Below are positions 33,409-42,128 of a DNA stretch of 46,620 bases, one piece after another. The notes beneath the pieces are model-generated. The model was not told the origin of the DNA. It ran no database searches and worked only from the letters and a program-made list of their open reading frames with translations. Source of the DNA: an uncultured Pseudomonadota bacterium (GTDB taxonomy: Bacteria > Myxococcota_A > UBA796 > SXON01); contig CAITDR010000264.1 of assembly GCA_903891165.1 (NCBI GenBank), positions 1 through 46,620 of the forward strand. Direction: 5' to 3'. Both the position numbers and the translations under genes were made by a program. Within the stretch, counting starts at the first letter, position 1. Each line of letters opens with the position of its first letter.

Positions 33409-34428
33409 ATGCGCTTCTCCCACCTCAGCATCGAGTCCATCGCCTACGAGCGGCCGCCGGTCGCCGTGGGCAGCGCGGCGATGGAGGAGCACCTGGGCCC
33501 GGCTATCCGCCGCTTGAAGTTGCCCACCAACCCGATTCGACTTTTAACACAAATTGAAAGTCGCTATTTCTGGAATCGTGGTACCGCGGTTCACGACGTT
33601 GCCGCGCGGGCCGGCGCCAAGGCGTTGGAGCTTGCGGGGGTGCGCCCGGATCAGGTGGGTATCCTTCTTTCTACGTCGGTAAGCCGTGAATTCCTGGAGC
33701 CCTCCACCGCCAGTATCGTCCATGGCCTCCTGGGTCTGCCGCCCACCTGTAGGAATTTCGATCTGGCGAACGCATGCCTCGGTTTTCTCGATGGGATCGG
33801 GGTGGCCGGGCAGCTGATCGAGGCCGGTGTGGTGGACTATGCGCTGGTGGTAAACGGAGAGTCTTCCGGTCCTATTGTGGAGCGCACCGTGGAGCGCCTC
33901 TTGCGGCCGGAGGCGACGTCCCAGGATTTCTGGAACCAATTTGCTACCTTGACCCTGGGTTCTGCGGCAGTGGCGATGGTCCTGGGCCACAGTCGTCACA
34001 GCCGAACCGGGCATCGGGTCCAAGGGATGGTCACCCGCGCCGATACCGCCTCTTCGCATTTGTGCAGGGCCACCGCCGATGAAATGGTGACCGACTCTAC
34101 GCGCCTCCTAAAGGCGGGGGTGGAGCTGGCACGCCGCACCTGGCTGCAGGCGGCGGAAACGCTGCCGGATTGGCGCGTACCCGCATTCTCTGCCTTTGTG
34201 AACCACCAGGTTGGCGGCGCACATATGCGGGCCATCACCGAGGCGCTGCACGTCCCCTTGGACCGTTGCCAGCTGACCTACCCCACCTGGGGCAATGTGG
34301 GGCCCGCGGCTGTGCCGATGTCCCTGGCTCAGGCCGCAGAAGAGGGCCTTTTGCGGGAAGGGGAGCGGGCAGCGCTGATGGGCATCGGCTCAGGTCTGAA
34401 TGTTACTATGATGGCGGTACAATGGTAG
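33409..34428 (+). CDS. oleA: OleA, acyl-CoA head-to-head condensing thiolase-fold enzyme
   Basis: 339 residues from ATG 33409; a GTG at 33322 extends the frame but adds a non-conserved Pro/Ala stretch, and OleA proteins begin MRF. The FabH-like triad is visible: Cys123 in NACLGFLDG, His266 in VNHQVGGAH and Asn296 in GNVGPA. OleA condenses two long-chain acyl-CoAs to a 2-alkyl-3-ketoacid, the first step of long-chain olefin formation. Length matches known OleA (about 340). It overlaps oleB by seven bases, so the ole genes form one coupled unit. No ribosome-binding site is obvious. The 148-base gap to the ferrochelatase remnant probably holds the promoter. Confidence 0.92.
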   Translation: MRFSHLSIESIAYERPPVAVGSAAMEEHLGPAIRRLKLPTNPIRLLTQIESRYFWNRGTAVHDVAARAGAKALELAGVRPDQVGILLSTSVSREFLEPSTASIVHGLLGLPPTCRNFDLANACLGFLDGIGVAGQLIEAGVVDYALVVNGESSGPIVERTVERLLRPEATSQDFWNQFATLTLGSAAVAMVLGHSRHSRTGHRVQGMVTRADTASSHLCRATADEMVTDSTRLLKAGVELARRTWLQAAETLPDWRVPAFSAFVNHQVGGAHMRAITEALHVPLDRCQLTYPTWGNVGPAAVPMSLAQAAEEGLLREGERAALMGIGSGLNVTMMAVQW

Positions 34429-35288
34429 CCAGTTGGAAAGAGCTCTATCCCTTCTCCGAACACTGGATCGATGCGAAGGGCGGACGCCAGCACTACGTGG
34501 ACGAAGGGCAGGGGGATCCCATCCTCTTCGTGCACGGAAATCCCACTTGGTCCTTCTATTGGCGGGCGGCGATCCTCCATTTTCGGGATCGCTACCGCTG
34601 TGTAGCTCCCGACCATATCGGCTGTGGACGCTCGAATAAGCCCCAGGACTGGAGCTATCGACTTGCCGATCATATCGCGAACCTGGAAAATCTGGTTCTG
34701 AAGCTGGATCTTCGCCGAATCACCCTGGTGGTACACGACTGGGGGGGGGCCATCGGTCTGGGCATGGCCGGGCGTCATCCGGATCGAATTGCTCGGCTTT
34801 GTATCACCAATACTGCTGCCTTTCCCTCCTCTCACATCCCGCTGCGGATTGCGATGTGCCGTATCCCCGGTTTTGGGGCCCTCGCGGTGCAGGGCTTTAA
34901 CGGATTTGCCGGAGCGGCGACGATCATGGCCAGTGAAAAAGGGCTTTCATCGCAGGTAAAGGCCGGACTCCTCGCGCCCTACGACAGCTGGGCCAATCGT
35001 ATTGCAACCTTGCGTTTTGTAGAAGATATCCCGATGGATCCTACCCATCCCTCCTATGCCACCCTTCAGGGGGTGGACCAGGGGTTGGCCAAGCTGGCGC
35101 AGGCGCCCACCACACTCTGCTGGGGAGAGAAAGACTGGTGCTTCACCCCGCATTTTCGGGAGGAGTTCCAGCGCCGGATGCCCGCGGCCTCGGTGGACAA
35201 AGTGGAGGAGGCGGGCCACTACCTGATGGAGGATGCTCCGGAGCGGGTGAATGCCTGCTTGGAGCTGCTGCTGCAGAGGTCGCCGTGA
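34422..35288 (+). CDS. oleB: OleB, beta-lactone decarboxylase (alpha/beta hydrolase)
   Basis: 288 residues from ATG 34422, overlapping the oleA stop. It belongs to the haloalkane-dehalogenase-like alpha/beta hydrolases: oxyanion motif VHGNPTWSFYWR (38-49), nucleophile elbow VVHDWGGAIGLG with Asp106 and the catalytic His in EAGHYLMEDAPE near the C-terminus. OleB converts the beta-lactone made by OleC to the cis-olefin and CO2. Gene order and overlap, not the fold alone, separate it from a true dehalogenase. Its stop overlaps the oleC start as GTGA. Confidence 0.9.
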   Translation: MVASWKELYPFSEHWIDAKGGRQHYVDEGQGDPILFVHGNPTWSFYWRAAILHFRDRYRCVAPDHIGCGRSNKPQDWSYRLADHIANLENLVLKLDLRRITLVVHDWGGAIGLGMAGRHPDRIARLCITNTAAFPSSHIPLRIAMCRIPGFGALAVQGFNGFAGAATIMASEKGLSSQVKAGLLAPYDSWANRIATLRFVEDIPMDPTHPSYATLQGVDQGLAKLAQAPTTLCWGEKDWCFTPHFREEFQRRMPAASVDKVEEAGHYLMEDAPERVNACLELLLQRSP

Positions 35289-36949
35289 GTAGCAATATCG
35301 CGCGCTATCTTTCCCAGACAGCGCGGGAAAACCCGAACGGGACCGCGATTGTTGCGCCAGGAACGGTGCCTTCCGGTCTGCCCGGTACCCAGGTGGAGCC
35401 GGAGCCGGGCTCGCGCTGGCGTCGCCTGAGTTTTCAGGAGCTGGATGCCTATTCCGACCGGATCGCGGCCGGTTTGTTGCGTACCGGCATCCGTCGCGGG
35501 GATCGCTGTCTGTTGATGGTGCGTGCGGGGGTGGAGCTGATTGCCATCACCTTTGCCTTGTTCAAAGCAGGAATTGTGCCGTTGCTCATCGATCCGGGCA
35601 TGGGCCGCAGCAACTTCCTCCGCTCGGTGGAGCGCTCCAAGCCTACCGCCTTTGTGGGCATTCCTCTTGCCCAGTTTGCGCGGGTGCTCTTTCCGGCACC
35701 CTTCCGCTCGGTGACCCACCCGGTCACTGTCGGCACCCGCTGGTTGTGGGGTGGACACAGCTTCGCGAAGATTATTCAAGATACGCCTGACTTTACGCCT
35801 GTCGATAGCGGTGCCGACGAGGTGGCCGCGGTGCTGTTTACGTCGGGCTCCACCGGGCCGGCCAAAGGGGTGATCTACACCCACGGCATGTTCGACGCGC
35901 AGGTTCAAGCATTAAAGCGGGTTTTTGACTTCCAGCCGGGGGAAGTGGATCTGGCGGCCTTTCCGCTCTTTTCGCTCTTTGATTGCGCCCTGAACATGAC
36001 CTCGGTCATTCCCGACCTGGATCCTGCAAAACCCGGAAAGTGCAACCCGGCCAAGGTGGCCGAGGCGGCACGGGTCTGGAAGTGTACCTCCGCGTCGGGA
36101 TCCCCCGCCATCTGGCGCCGCGTTTTCCCCTGGTGTGCCGCACAGAAAATTCAGCTCCCCCACATGAAGCGCCTGATGACCTTCGGGGCGCCGATCCCAC
36201 CCGATCTGATTGAGGTGGCGCGCGGGGTGATGCCCAACGGGGACGTCTACACGCCCTACGGGGCCACCGAGTCCCTGCCGGTGGCCTGTATCCGTGGCGC
36301 TGATGTTCTGGCCGAGACGGCCGAAAAAACCCGCGCTGGGGCGGGCACCTGCGTCGGGAGGCCCGACCTGGAAGTGGCGATTGTGGGCATCACCGACGAT
36401 CCCATCCCCACGCTGGCGGAGGCCCGGATCCTGGCCCGCCTGCGCCCGGGGGGCCGTGTGGAGGGGGAGGTGGGAGCTATCGGGGAGATCATGGTGGCAG
36501 GGCCGGTGGTCACCGAGAGCTACGATGCGCTCCCAGAGGCGACGATGGGTGCAAAAATACGCGATGGGAATCGCGTATGGCACCGTATGGGTGACCTGGC
36601 GTACATAGACGCAACCGGACGGCTTTGGTTTTGCGGACGAAAGGCGGAGCGGCTGGAAACCGCCACCGGCGCTCTGTATACGGATCCCGTCGAGGGAATC
36701 TTCAATGCCTGGCCGGAGATCGACCGCTGTGCCCTGGTGGGGCCGGGGCCACGCGGTTCCCAGCGCCCGGTGCTGGTGGTGGAGGGACCGGAGTCAGCGG
36801 GGCTGCGCCAGAAGATTCTGGCCACCCAAAAGGTGGAAGAAGTGGTGTTTCGTGCTGCCCTTCCCGTGGATACCCGTCACAACGCCAAGATTCACCGCCT
36901 GAGCCTGAAGGCTGAGCTGGAGCGTAGCAAAGCACTGGTGCGCGCATGA
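35285..36949 (+). CDS. oleC: OleC, beta-lactone synthetase (AMP-ligase fold)
   Basis: 554 residues from GTG 35285, which overlaps the oleB stop as GTGA. The ATP-binding loop LFTSGSTGPAKGV (about 184-196), TPYGATESLPV (about 323-333), MGDLAYIDATGRLWFCGR (about 437-454) and the C-terminal NAKIHR with the catalytic Lys are standard for ANL-superfamily ligases. OleC uses ATP to close the beta-hydroxy acid to a beta-lactone in olefin synthesis. The long in-frame extension over the oleB end is not coding. Its end overlaps oleD by ATGA. Confidence 0.92.
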   Translation: MSSNIARYLSQTARENPNGTAIVAPGTVPSGLPGTQVEPEPGSRWRRLSFQELDAYSDRIAAGLLRTGIRRGDRCLLMVRAGVELIAITFALFKAGIVPLLIDPGMGRSNFLRSVERSKPTAFVGIPLAQFARVLFPAPFRSVTHPVTVGTRWLWGGHSFAKIIQDTPDFTPVDSGADEVAAVLFTSGSTGPAKGVIYTHGMFDAQVQALKRVFDFQPGEVDLAAFPLFSLFDCALNMTSVIPDLDPAKPGKCNPAKVAEAARVWKCTSASGSPAIWRRVFPWCAAQKIQLPHMKRLMTFGAPIPPDLIEVARGVMPNGDVYTPYGATESLPVACIRGADVLAETAEKTRAGAGTCVGRPDLEVAIVGITDDPIPTLAEARILARLRPGGRVEGEVGAIGEIMVAGPVVTESYDALPEATMGAKIRDGNRVWHRMGDLAYIDATGRLWFCGRKAERLETATGALYTDPVEGIFNAWPEIDRCALVGPGPRGSQRPVLVVEGPESAGLRQKILATQKVEEVVFRAALPVDTRHNAKIHRLSLKAELERSKALVRA

Positions 36950-37935
36950 AGGTACTTGTGACTGGTGGCGGCGGATTTTTGGGCGGTGCCATCGTGCAGA
37001 TGTTGCGTGCCCGCGGGGACGAGGTGACGGTGGTGGCGCGGGGGGACTACCCGGAGCTTCGGGCTGCCGGAGTGCGCCTTCATCGCGGGGATCTGGCGGA
37101 TGCGGCAGCGGTGAACGCCGCCTTTGTGGGCCAAGAGCTGGTGATTCATGCGGCGGCGAAGCCGGGGGTCTGGGGCCCCTATGAGGACTTTTATCGCAGC
37201 AATGTGCTTGCGACGCGGGTGGTCATTGAAGCCTGTCGTAAGTACGGGATCTCGCGGCTGGTCTACACCTCCTCGCCCTCGGTGGTCTTCAGCGCTGGGG
37301 ATCATGAGAATGCCGGCAACGATCTGCCCTATCCAGACTCCTACCTGGCCATTTACCCTCAAACCAAGGCCGAAGCCGAGCGCGAGGTACTCGCGGCAAA
37401 TGGCCCATCGCTGGCGACGGTTTCGCTGCGGCCGCACCTGATCTGGGGCCCGGGGGATCCCAACCTGCTGCCCCGCCTGATTGATCGGGCGCGTCGCGGT
37501 CGCCTTCGCATCGTGGGAGACGGAAAAAATAAGGTCTCCCTTACCTATATTGACAATGCAGCCGCAGGCCACCTGCAGGCGGCCGATCAGCTTGTGCCCG
37601 GGGTGGCCTGGGCCGGAAAAGCCTATTTTATCAACGATCCCGAGCCGGTGATCCTGTGGGACTGGATCAACAACCTGCTGTTGCGCCTGGAAGTTCCACA
37701 GGTAAAAGGAAAGGTTAGCCCTGGGCTTGCGCGCACCGTGGGGGGCATTGCCGAGTGGATCTGGCGCATCCTGGGCCTTGCCGGGGAGCCGCCGATGACC
37801 CGTTTTGTGGCCGAGCAGCTTTGTCGCTCGCACTGGTACAGTCTGGCGCCTGCGCAGGCGGCCTTCGGCTACCATCCCGTCCGTTCGGCGGATGAGGCTT
37901 TGGATCTCACGGTAAAAGCCCTGAAAAAAGGATAG
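36946..37935 (+). CDS. oleD: OleD, NADPH-dependent 2-alkyl-3-ketoacid reductase
   Basis: 329 residues. It is an SDR-family protein with the Rossmann motif TGGGGFLGG (6-14), a TSSPSVVF strand carrying the catalytic Ser (109-110), and YxxxK as Tyr137-Lys141 in YPQTK. It resembles 3-beta-hydroxysteroid dehydrogenase-type epimerases. OleD reduces the OleA product to the beta-hydroxy acid used by OleC. It is the last gene of the oleABCD unit and overlaps oleC by four bases. A large hairpin follows within two bases of the stop. Confidence 0.92.
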   Translation: MKVLVTGGGGFLGGAIVQMLRARGDEVTVVARGDYPELRAAGVRLHRGDLADAAAVNAAFVGQELVIHAAAKPGVWGPYEDFYRSNVLATRVVIEACRKYGISRLVYTSSPSVVFSAGDHENAGNDLPYPDSYLAIYPQTKAEAEREVLAANGPSLATVSLRPHLIWGPGDPNLLPRLIDRARRGRLRIVGDGKNKVSLTYIDNAAAGHLQAADQLVPGVAWAGKAYFINDPEPVILWDWINNLLLRLEVPQVKGKVSPGLARTVGGIAEWIWRILGLAGEPPMTRFVAEQLCRSHWYSLAPAQAAFGYHPVRSADEALDLTVKALKKG

Positions 37936-37936
37936 C

Positions 37937-37984
37937 GGGCCGCCACCACTTCGGAATGGACGGGACAGGGTGGTATTGCGGCCC
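37937..37984 (+). other. Large imperfect hairpin after oleD
   Basis: GGGCCGC (37937-37943) pairs with GCGGCCC (37978-37984), and inside it ACCAC (37945-37949) pairs with GTGGT (37970-37974) across a small 1/3 internal loop. It starts one base after the oleD stop. There is no T-run, so it may be a 3' stabilising structure, a weak or Rho-assisted terminator, or a protein-binding site. Confidence 0.55.
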
Positions 37985-38045
37985 TTCATCGGATAAGGAA
38001 GGGTTTGAGTGGACCGTGGGTCTTTCGTAGTCTGGCTGGGTGGGA

Positions 38046-40121
38046 ATGGATCAGAAGGAACTGGACGAGGTCGCGCGCTTCCTGCAAGGGCAGGGTCGCT
38101 CCGATCTTTTTGCCTACTATGAGCTCTCCCCGGAGTGCTCCGCGGCCGAGGCTGATGAGGCCGTTCGGAAGCGCAGGCGTTGGGCGCAGGGTCAGCAGTC
38201 CAATCCGAAGTACAAATCGGAAGCCCTTTTTGTCATCAAGAGCAACAGCTTCCTCAGCCAGCTGATGACCCGCGATCTGGAGACCTACCGGACCTTGGTG
38301 CGCTCCCAGAGTTCGGCCAACCCGCTGGAGAGCTTCCTCGCCCAGCTGCGGCGCGCGGTGGAGAGTGGGCCGGTGACCGCTGCGGTGGAGGCGGGGCTGC
38401 TGCAGAAGGGGCGTGAGCTGGGTCTAAAGGACCCGGTGATTCAGCAGCATCTCTCTCTCTACACCGAGACCACGATCCGGGAGCCGGGCGAGCTTTCGGC
38501 GGACGAGCTTTCGGTGGACCACTACAAGGTGCTGGAAGTGTCGGCCGGTGCCACCGACGAGGAGATCGACGAGGCCTACCGCGCCCGCTATCGGAAGGCG
38601 CGGAACCTGAAAGATACCAAGCAGAGTGCGGAAATTCTGATGGCGCTGGATCGGGCCATCGGCGTTCTCAAGAAGCCCGAGGCGCGTCGGCACTACGACG
38701 ACTACCGCCGCCGGGTGGAAAATTACGACGATGACACCACCGGCGTGTTTGAAGTGGTGGTGCCGCAGAAGAATGCGCCGAATCTATCTGCCAAAGCGGC
38801 CCGTCCTCCGGTCGCCGCAGCTCCGTCGCCCACCGGTCCGGCGGCCATCGGCGAGGACTATGTCCCCGATCACCTGCTTCGGGATCTGCCCCAGCCCAGC
38901 CGTGTGCCGGTGCTGCCTGAGCGGGATCCCTTCGCCGACCGGGACGCCCAGCGCGAAAAAGTCCACAAGATGGACGACGACGAAAATACCATTATCCGAG
39001 ACCCCTTTTCGGCGGGTGGTTCCCTGAACCCGACGGTGATCTACAGCCAGGTCCCGGAAAAGCCCCCCGAGCCCGACGAGGACTCGGATATTGGCGCGGT
39101 GCGGCGTCCGGTGCAGCCTCCTCCTCCCCCCGATCTGCAGGCTTCTACCTTGGGTGTAGCCCAGGAGCCGGTGGTGATCCGCTCCCAGGATCCCCGCCTG
39201 GTGGTGGACGGCCCCCTCTACTACACCCTGGAAAACCCGACCGCACCGCTGACCATCCAGGTCAAAGTACGCAATGACGGTGCGGGGCGGATGCCCGGCC
39301 AGGTGATCGTGCGTGGCGACGGTATCGATGTCGATCGGATGCAGCTGAACCCCGATCTACGCGAGCAGGTGCTGGTGCTGACGGTGGTCCCCCAGCGCCT
39401 GCCCGCCGGTTCCTCCACCGCTACCGTCCGCATCCAAGGTGCACACGGTGAGTGGCGTGACGTGACCATTCAGGTCCAACGCCCGGAAAGTTCTGGTCCC
39501 TCGCGGGTGGTGATCGGTGGACTGGTTGCGGTCGCCCTGCTTCTGGTCGGGGTGGCTGTTTGGGTGATCGGTGGTTTTGGCAAGGAAGTTCCTCCAGTTC
39601 CTGTCAGCCTGGATGTCTCCCCCTATGCGGAGCATATGGTGGTGGATGGTCAGCCGCGCGATATGTCGGGCAGTCAGCTTACGCTGGAGCGTCCGCCGGG
39701 TAAAGCCACGGTGGTTGAATTAAGTACACAGGGCTTTAAACCTGTAAAATTGACGATTCCCCCCGCGGATGCCGCGGTGGCGCGCCGCGTGGAGCTGGAG
39801 CCGGATGTGGATATGTCCGGTCCACCGCCCGCGTCGGCGGGTGCGGGTGCGGCCCGACCGGATCTCGCTGCAGAGGTGGGCAAAAATGCGGCCGTCCTTG
39901 GCTCCTGTTTCCGGGGGGGCGGCAAGCTGACGCCACGCTTTTCGGCGTGGATCTATGGCAGCTCGGGGATGGTGCTCTGGGTGGATCTGGACCCCGTCAG
40001 TGCTCCCCATGCGGATATCAGCTGTGTACGTCGGATCTTCCGCGGCATGCGCGTCCAGCCATTTCCGCAAGACGATGCGGTGGTCACCGTCGGAGGGATC
40101 TCCATCCAGGCGGGTCCTTGA
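38046..40121 (+). CDS. Membrane protein with degenerate J-like domains and PEGA-like module
   Basis: 691 residues from ATG 38046 (GTG 38040 also possible). An N-terminal segment (about 18-75; YYELSPECSAAEADEAVRKR) and a second region (about 160-225; YKVLEVSAGATDEEIDEAYR, then ILMALDRAIGVLKKPEARRH) resemble J-domains, but neither has the HPD motif needed to stimulate DnaK. A Pro/Asp-rich linker (about 240-375) and a beta domain (about 385-480) follow. One membrane helix (about 492-514) leads to a PEGA-like part (about 520-580) and a C-terminal segment with Cys, Gly and FP motifs (VLGSCFRGGGK, CVRRIFRGMRVQPFP) reminiscent of AgmX/PglI C-terminal domains of myxobacteria. It overlaps the next gene as TTGA. 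Function is unknown; envelope signalling or assembly is inferred. Confidence 0.72.
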   Translation: MDQKELDEVARFLQGQGRSDLFAYYELSPECSAAEADEAVRKRRRWAQGQQSNPKYKSEALFVIKSNSFLSQLMTRDLETYRTLVRSQSSANPLESFLAQLRRAVESGPVTAAVEAGLLQKGRELGLKDPVIQQHLSLYTETTIREPGELSADELSVDHYKVLEVSAGATDEEIDEAYRARYRKARNLKDTKQSAEILMALDRAIGVLKKPEARRHYDDYRRRVENYDDDTTGVFEVVVPQKNAPNLSAKAARPPVAAAPSPTGPAAIGEDYVPDHLLRDLPQPSRVPVLPERDPFADRDAQREKVHKMDDDENTIIRDPFSAGGSLNPTVIYSQVPEKPPEPDEDSDIGAVRRPVQPPPPPDLQASTLGVAQEPVVIRSQDPRLVVDGPLYYTLENPTAPLTIQVKVRNDGAGRMPGQVIVRGDGIDVDRMQLNPDLREQVLVLTVVPQRLPAGSSTATVRIQGAHGEWRDVTIQVQRPESSGPSRVVIGGLVAVALLLVGVAVWVIGGFGKEVPPVPVSLDVSPYAEHMVVDGQPRDMSGSQLTLERPPGKATVVELSTQGFKPVKLTIPPADAAVARRVELEPDVDMSGPPPASAGAGAARPDLAAEVGKNAAVLGSCFRGGGKLTPRFSAWIYGSSGMVLWVDLDPVSAPHADISCVRRIFRGMRVQPFPQDDAVVTVGGISIQAGP

Positions 40122-40921
40122 AGGCGGCAACAGAATTGCGCGAAGAAGCGCTGGATCTGAGTATCGAAGAGCCGGAGCGTGCCTATGCCATTGCGCTGGA
40201 GGCACTGGAGCTGGAGCCGGGTCCAGCCTCGCTCTACGTGCTGGGCGTGGTGCTGGCCGAGCAGGGGGACAGCGAGGGCGCGATGCAGCGCTGGCATGAA
40301 GCCTTGCGTCAGGATGCAAACCACGTCGATAGCTGGGCAGCATTGGGAAGAGAGAACTTTGAGCAGGGTGATTTCGAGGCGGCGGCGGTAGCACTCCTGA
40401 CGGCATTGCGCCTGGAGCCCCTGCACCCGGCAGCCTTGTACTACCGGGCCTGTCTGCGGGAGCGGCGTGGAGATCGGGAGGGTGCCAGTCGCGACTATAC
40501 GGCGGCGGCCCTGGTGGATCCGGAGGAGTATCCCACCCCGGTACCGATGGCCGAGGAGGAGATGGTGCAGAGTGTGCGTACCCTGCTCGCCGAGCTGCCC
40601 CCGGAGTTGCGCCACTACATGCGCCAGGTGCCGATTGTGCTGGAAGACGTTCCTGATCTTCTGACGTTGATGTCCTTTGATCCGCCGGTGAGCCCCACCA
40701 CCCTGTTGGGCAGCGTCCAGGGGCCCAGCCTCGCTGAGCGCCAGGAGGGTGGTCTGTGGAACCTGCCACCGACTATCCACCTCTACCGCTGCAACCTGCA
40801 GCGGGTGGCGGGAAATCCCGACAAACTGCGCGAGGAATTACGCAGCACCTTCCTGCATGAGCTTCGTCACTTCCTGGGGATGGACGAGGAGCCCGACACC
40901 GACGAAGGGCTGCTGAACTGA
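40118..40921 (+). CDS. TPR protein with C-terminal minimal zincin domain
   Basis: 267 residues from TTG 40118, overlapping the upstream stop as TTGA; no upstream start is credible because the frame there is antisense-like. The N-terminal half (about 5-140) has TPR-like repeats (SLYVLGVVLAEQGDSEGAMQ, SWAALGRENFEQGDFEAAAV). The C-terminus (about 170-267) matches the small zincin family also called the MMP-like domain (PF06262 type), ending in FLHELRHFLGMDEE with HExxH at about residue 247. These domains are predicted proteases without known substrates. Coupling to the membrane protein upstream suggests a joint function. tRNA-Ala follows after 45 bases. Confidence 0.78.
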   Translation: MKAATELREEALDLSIEEPERAYAIALEALELEPGPASLYVLGVVLAEQGDSEGAMQRWHEALRQDANHVDSWAALGRENFEQGDFEAAAVALLTALRLEPLHPAALYYRACLRERRGDREGASRDYTAAALVDPEEYPTPVPMAEEEMVQSVRTLLAELPPELRHYMRQVPIVLEDVPDLLTLMSFDPPVSPTTLLGSVQGPSLAERQEGGLWNLPPTIHLYRCNLQRVAGNPDKLREELRSTFLHELRHFLGMDEEPDTDEGLLN

Positions 40922-40925
40922 AGCC

Positions 40926-40954
40926 TTGACATCTGCCACCTTATGGGTTAGGTG
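40926..40954 (+). promoter_or_regulatory. Promoter of tRNA-Ala
   Basis: TTGACA (40926-40931) is a perfect -35 box, with a weak -10 (TAGGTG, 40949-40954) 17 bases on. Transcription would begin shortly before the tRNA at 40967. The perfect -35 and position make the assignment likely despite the weak -10. Confidence 0.6.
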
Positions 40955-40966
40955 CGTGCCGCTTGC

Positions 40967-41039
<73 letters not shown>

Positions 41040-41047
41040 TCCCGCAG

Positions 41048-41082
41048 AGGCCCCTGCTCGAAAGAGCTGGGGCCTTTCCTTT
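41048..41082 (+). terminator. Terminator after tRNA-Ala
   Basis: AGGCCCC and GGGGCCT enclose a second stem GCTC-GAAA-GAGC with a GNRA tetraloop (41048-41075), followed by TTCCTTTC. It is a stable hairpin with a T-rich tail, nine bases after the tRNA. Confidence 0.82.
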
Positions 41083-41126
41083 CGTCGGCCCTTTGTCGGC
41101 GGGCCCCGGCGTGCTTACACCACGGT

Positions 41127-42128
41127 ATGTGGCTTCTGATCGCCAACCCCAGCTCCCGGTCGGGCCTGAACGCGGCCCGGATCGAGCGGGTCCGTCAGCT
41201 CCTGGATGAGGTGGGTCTGAGCCATCGTCTGGTGGTAACGGTGCCCGGCCGCCAGAATATGGAGCAGCTGATTGCTGAACTACGCTCCGGGGCCTACCGG
41301 GGGGTGGTGGCGATGGGCGGCGATGGTACCTTTGGCGAGGTGGCCTCGGCGCTGGTGCGCAGTGGCACCGGCCTGCCCATGGGTCTCATTGCGACGGGAA
41401 CGGGGAATAACCAGGCGCGCTCCTTCGGAATTCCTCCCGATGAGCTGGAGCGAAACGTGGAGATCCTCGCGGGCGGGCACACCACACCGGTGGATGGGGT
41501 CTGGGTGGAAGGCGCCGACGCGCAGGGCCAGCCCTGTGGAGAGGGCTGGTTCTTCGACAGTATGGGTTTTGGATTTTCGGCAGAGATCCTCCAGCTTCGC
41601 AACGAGGATCGGGCCTGGGCGGAGAGTATTCCCCTGGTGCGCGACCTCTACCGTGACCAATGGGTCTATGCGGGGGCCACCCTGCGGGCGCTCTTGGGCT
41701 CCTGGGTGGAAGAAGGGCGCTTTGACCTGACTGTACACTGCCCTCAGGGGACCTACGTGCTCTCCGGTCTGCACGACATGGTGCTTAAAAACACCCGCTA
41801 CTACGCCAGTGTCTGGGTCTTTGACCGCACCGCCTCCCCCGAGGATGGCGAGATCGAGCTGATCCCCATCTACGGCCAGGACGAGTGGGCAGCGGCGGCG
41901 GTGGTCAACCTGGATGGGCTGCCCATGCCCGAGGAGATCTACCCGATCACCGAGGTGATCCGCGGATCTTCCTTCCACCTCAGCTTTGCTCCCTGGGGGG
42001 GACCGGTGCCCAGCCAGTTAGACGGGGACGAGTGGTTTGCGGCGGGTGGCGGCGGCATCTCCACGCTGCACGTTCGCGTGCGCAAACATGCGCTGCGCCT
42101 GATCGTACCGGCGCCGGTCCTGGCCTAG
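41127..42128 (+). CDS. Diacylglycerol/lipid kinase, DAGK catalytic domain
   Basis: 333 residues from ATG 41127; the frame opens earlier inside tRNA-Ala and its terminator, so upstream starts are rejected. The N-terminus WLLIANPSSRSGLNAARI and the catalytic loop MGGDGTFGEVASAL (about 68-81) with TGTGNNQARSFGIP (about 92-105) are diagnostic of the DAGK/sphingosine-kinase fold (YegS/DgkB type). It phosphorylates diacylglycerol or another lipid using ATP. The C-terminal beta-rich part follows (YYASVWVFDRTAS). It converges on the cyclase gene with a four-base CTAG stop overlap. Confidence 0.9.
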   Translation: MWLLIANPSSRSGLNAARIERVRQLLDEVGLSHRLVVTVPGRQNMEQLIAELRSGAYRGVVAMGGDGTFGEVASALVRSGTGLPMGLIATGTGNNQARSFGIPPDELERNVEILAGGHTTPVDGVWVEGADAQGQPCGEGWFFDSMGFGFSAEILQLRNEDRAWAESIPLVRDLYRDQWVYAGATLRALLGSWVEEGRFDLTVHCPQGTYVLSGLHDMVLKNTRYYASVWVFDRTASPEDGEIELIPIYGQDEWAAAAVVNLDGLPMPEEIYPITEVIRGSSFHLSFAPWGGPVPSQLDGDEWFAAGGGGISTLHVRVRKHALRLIVPAPVLA

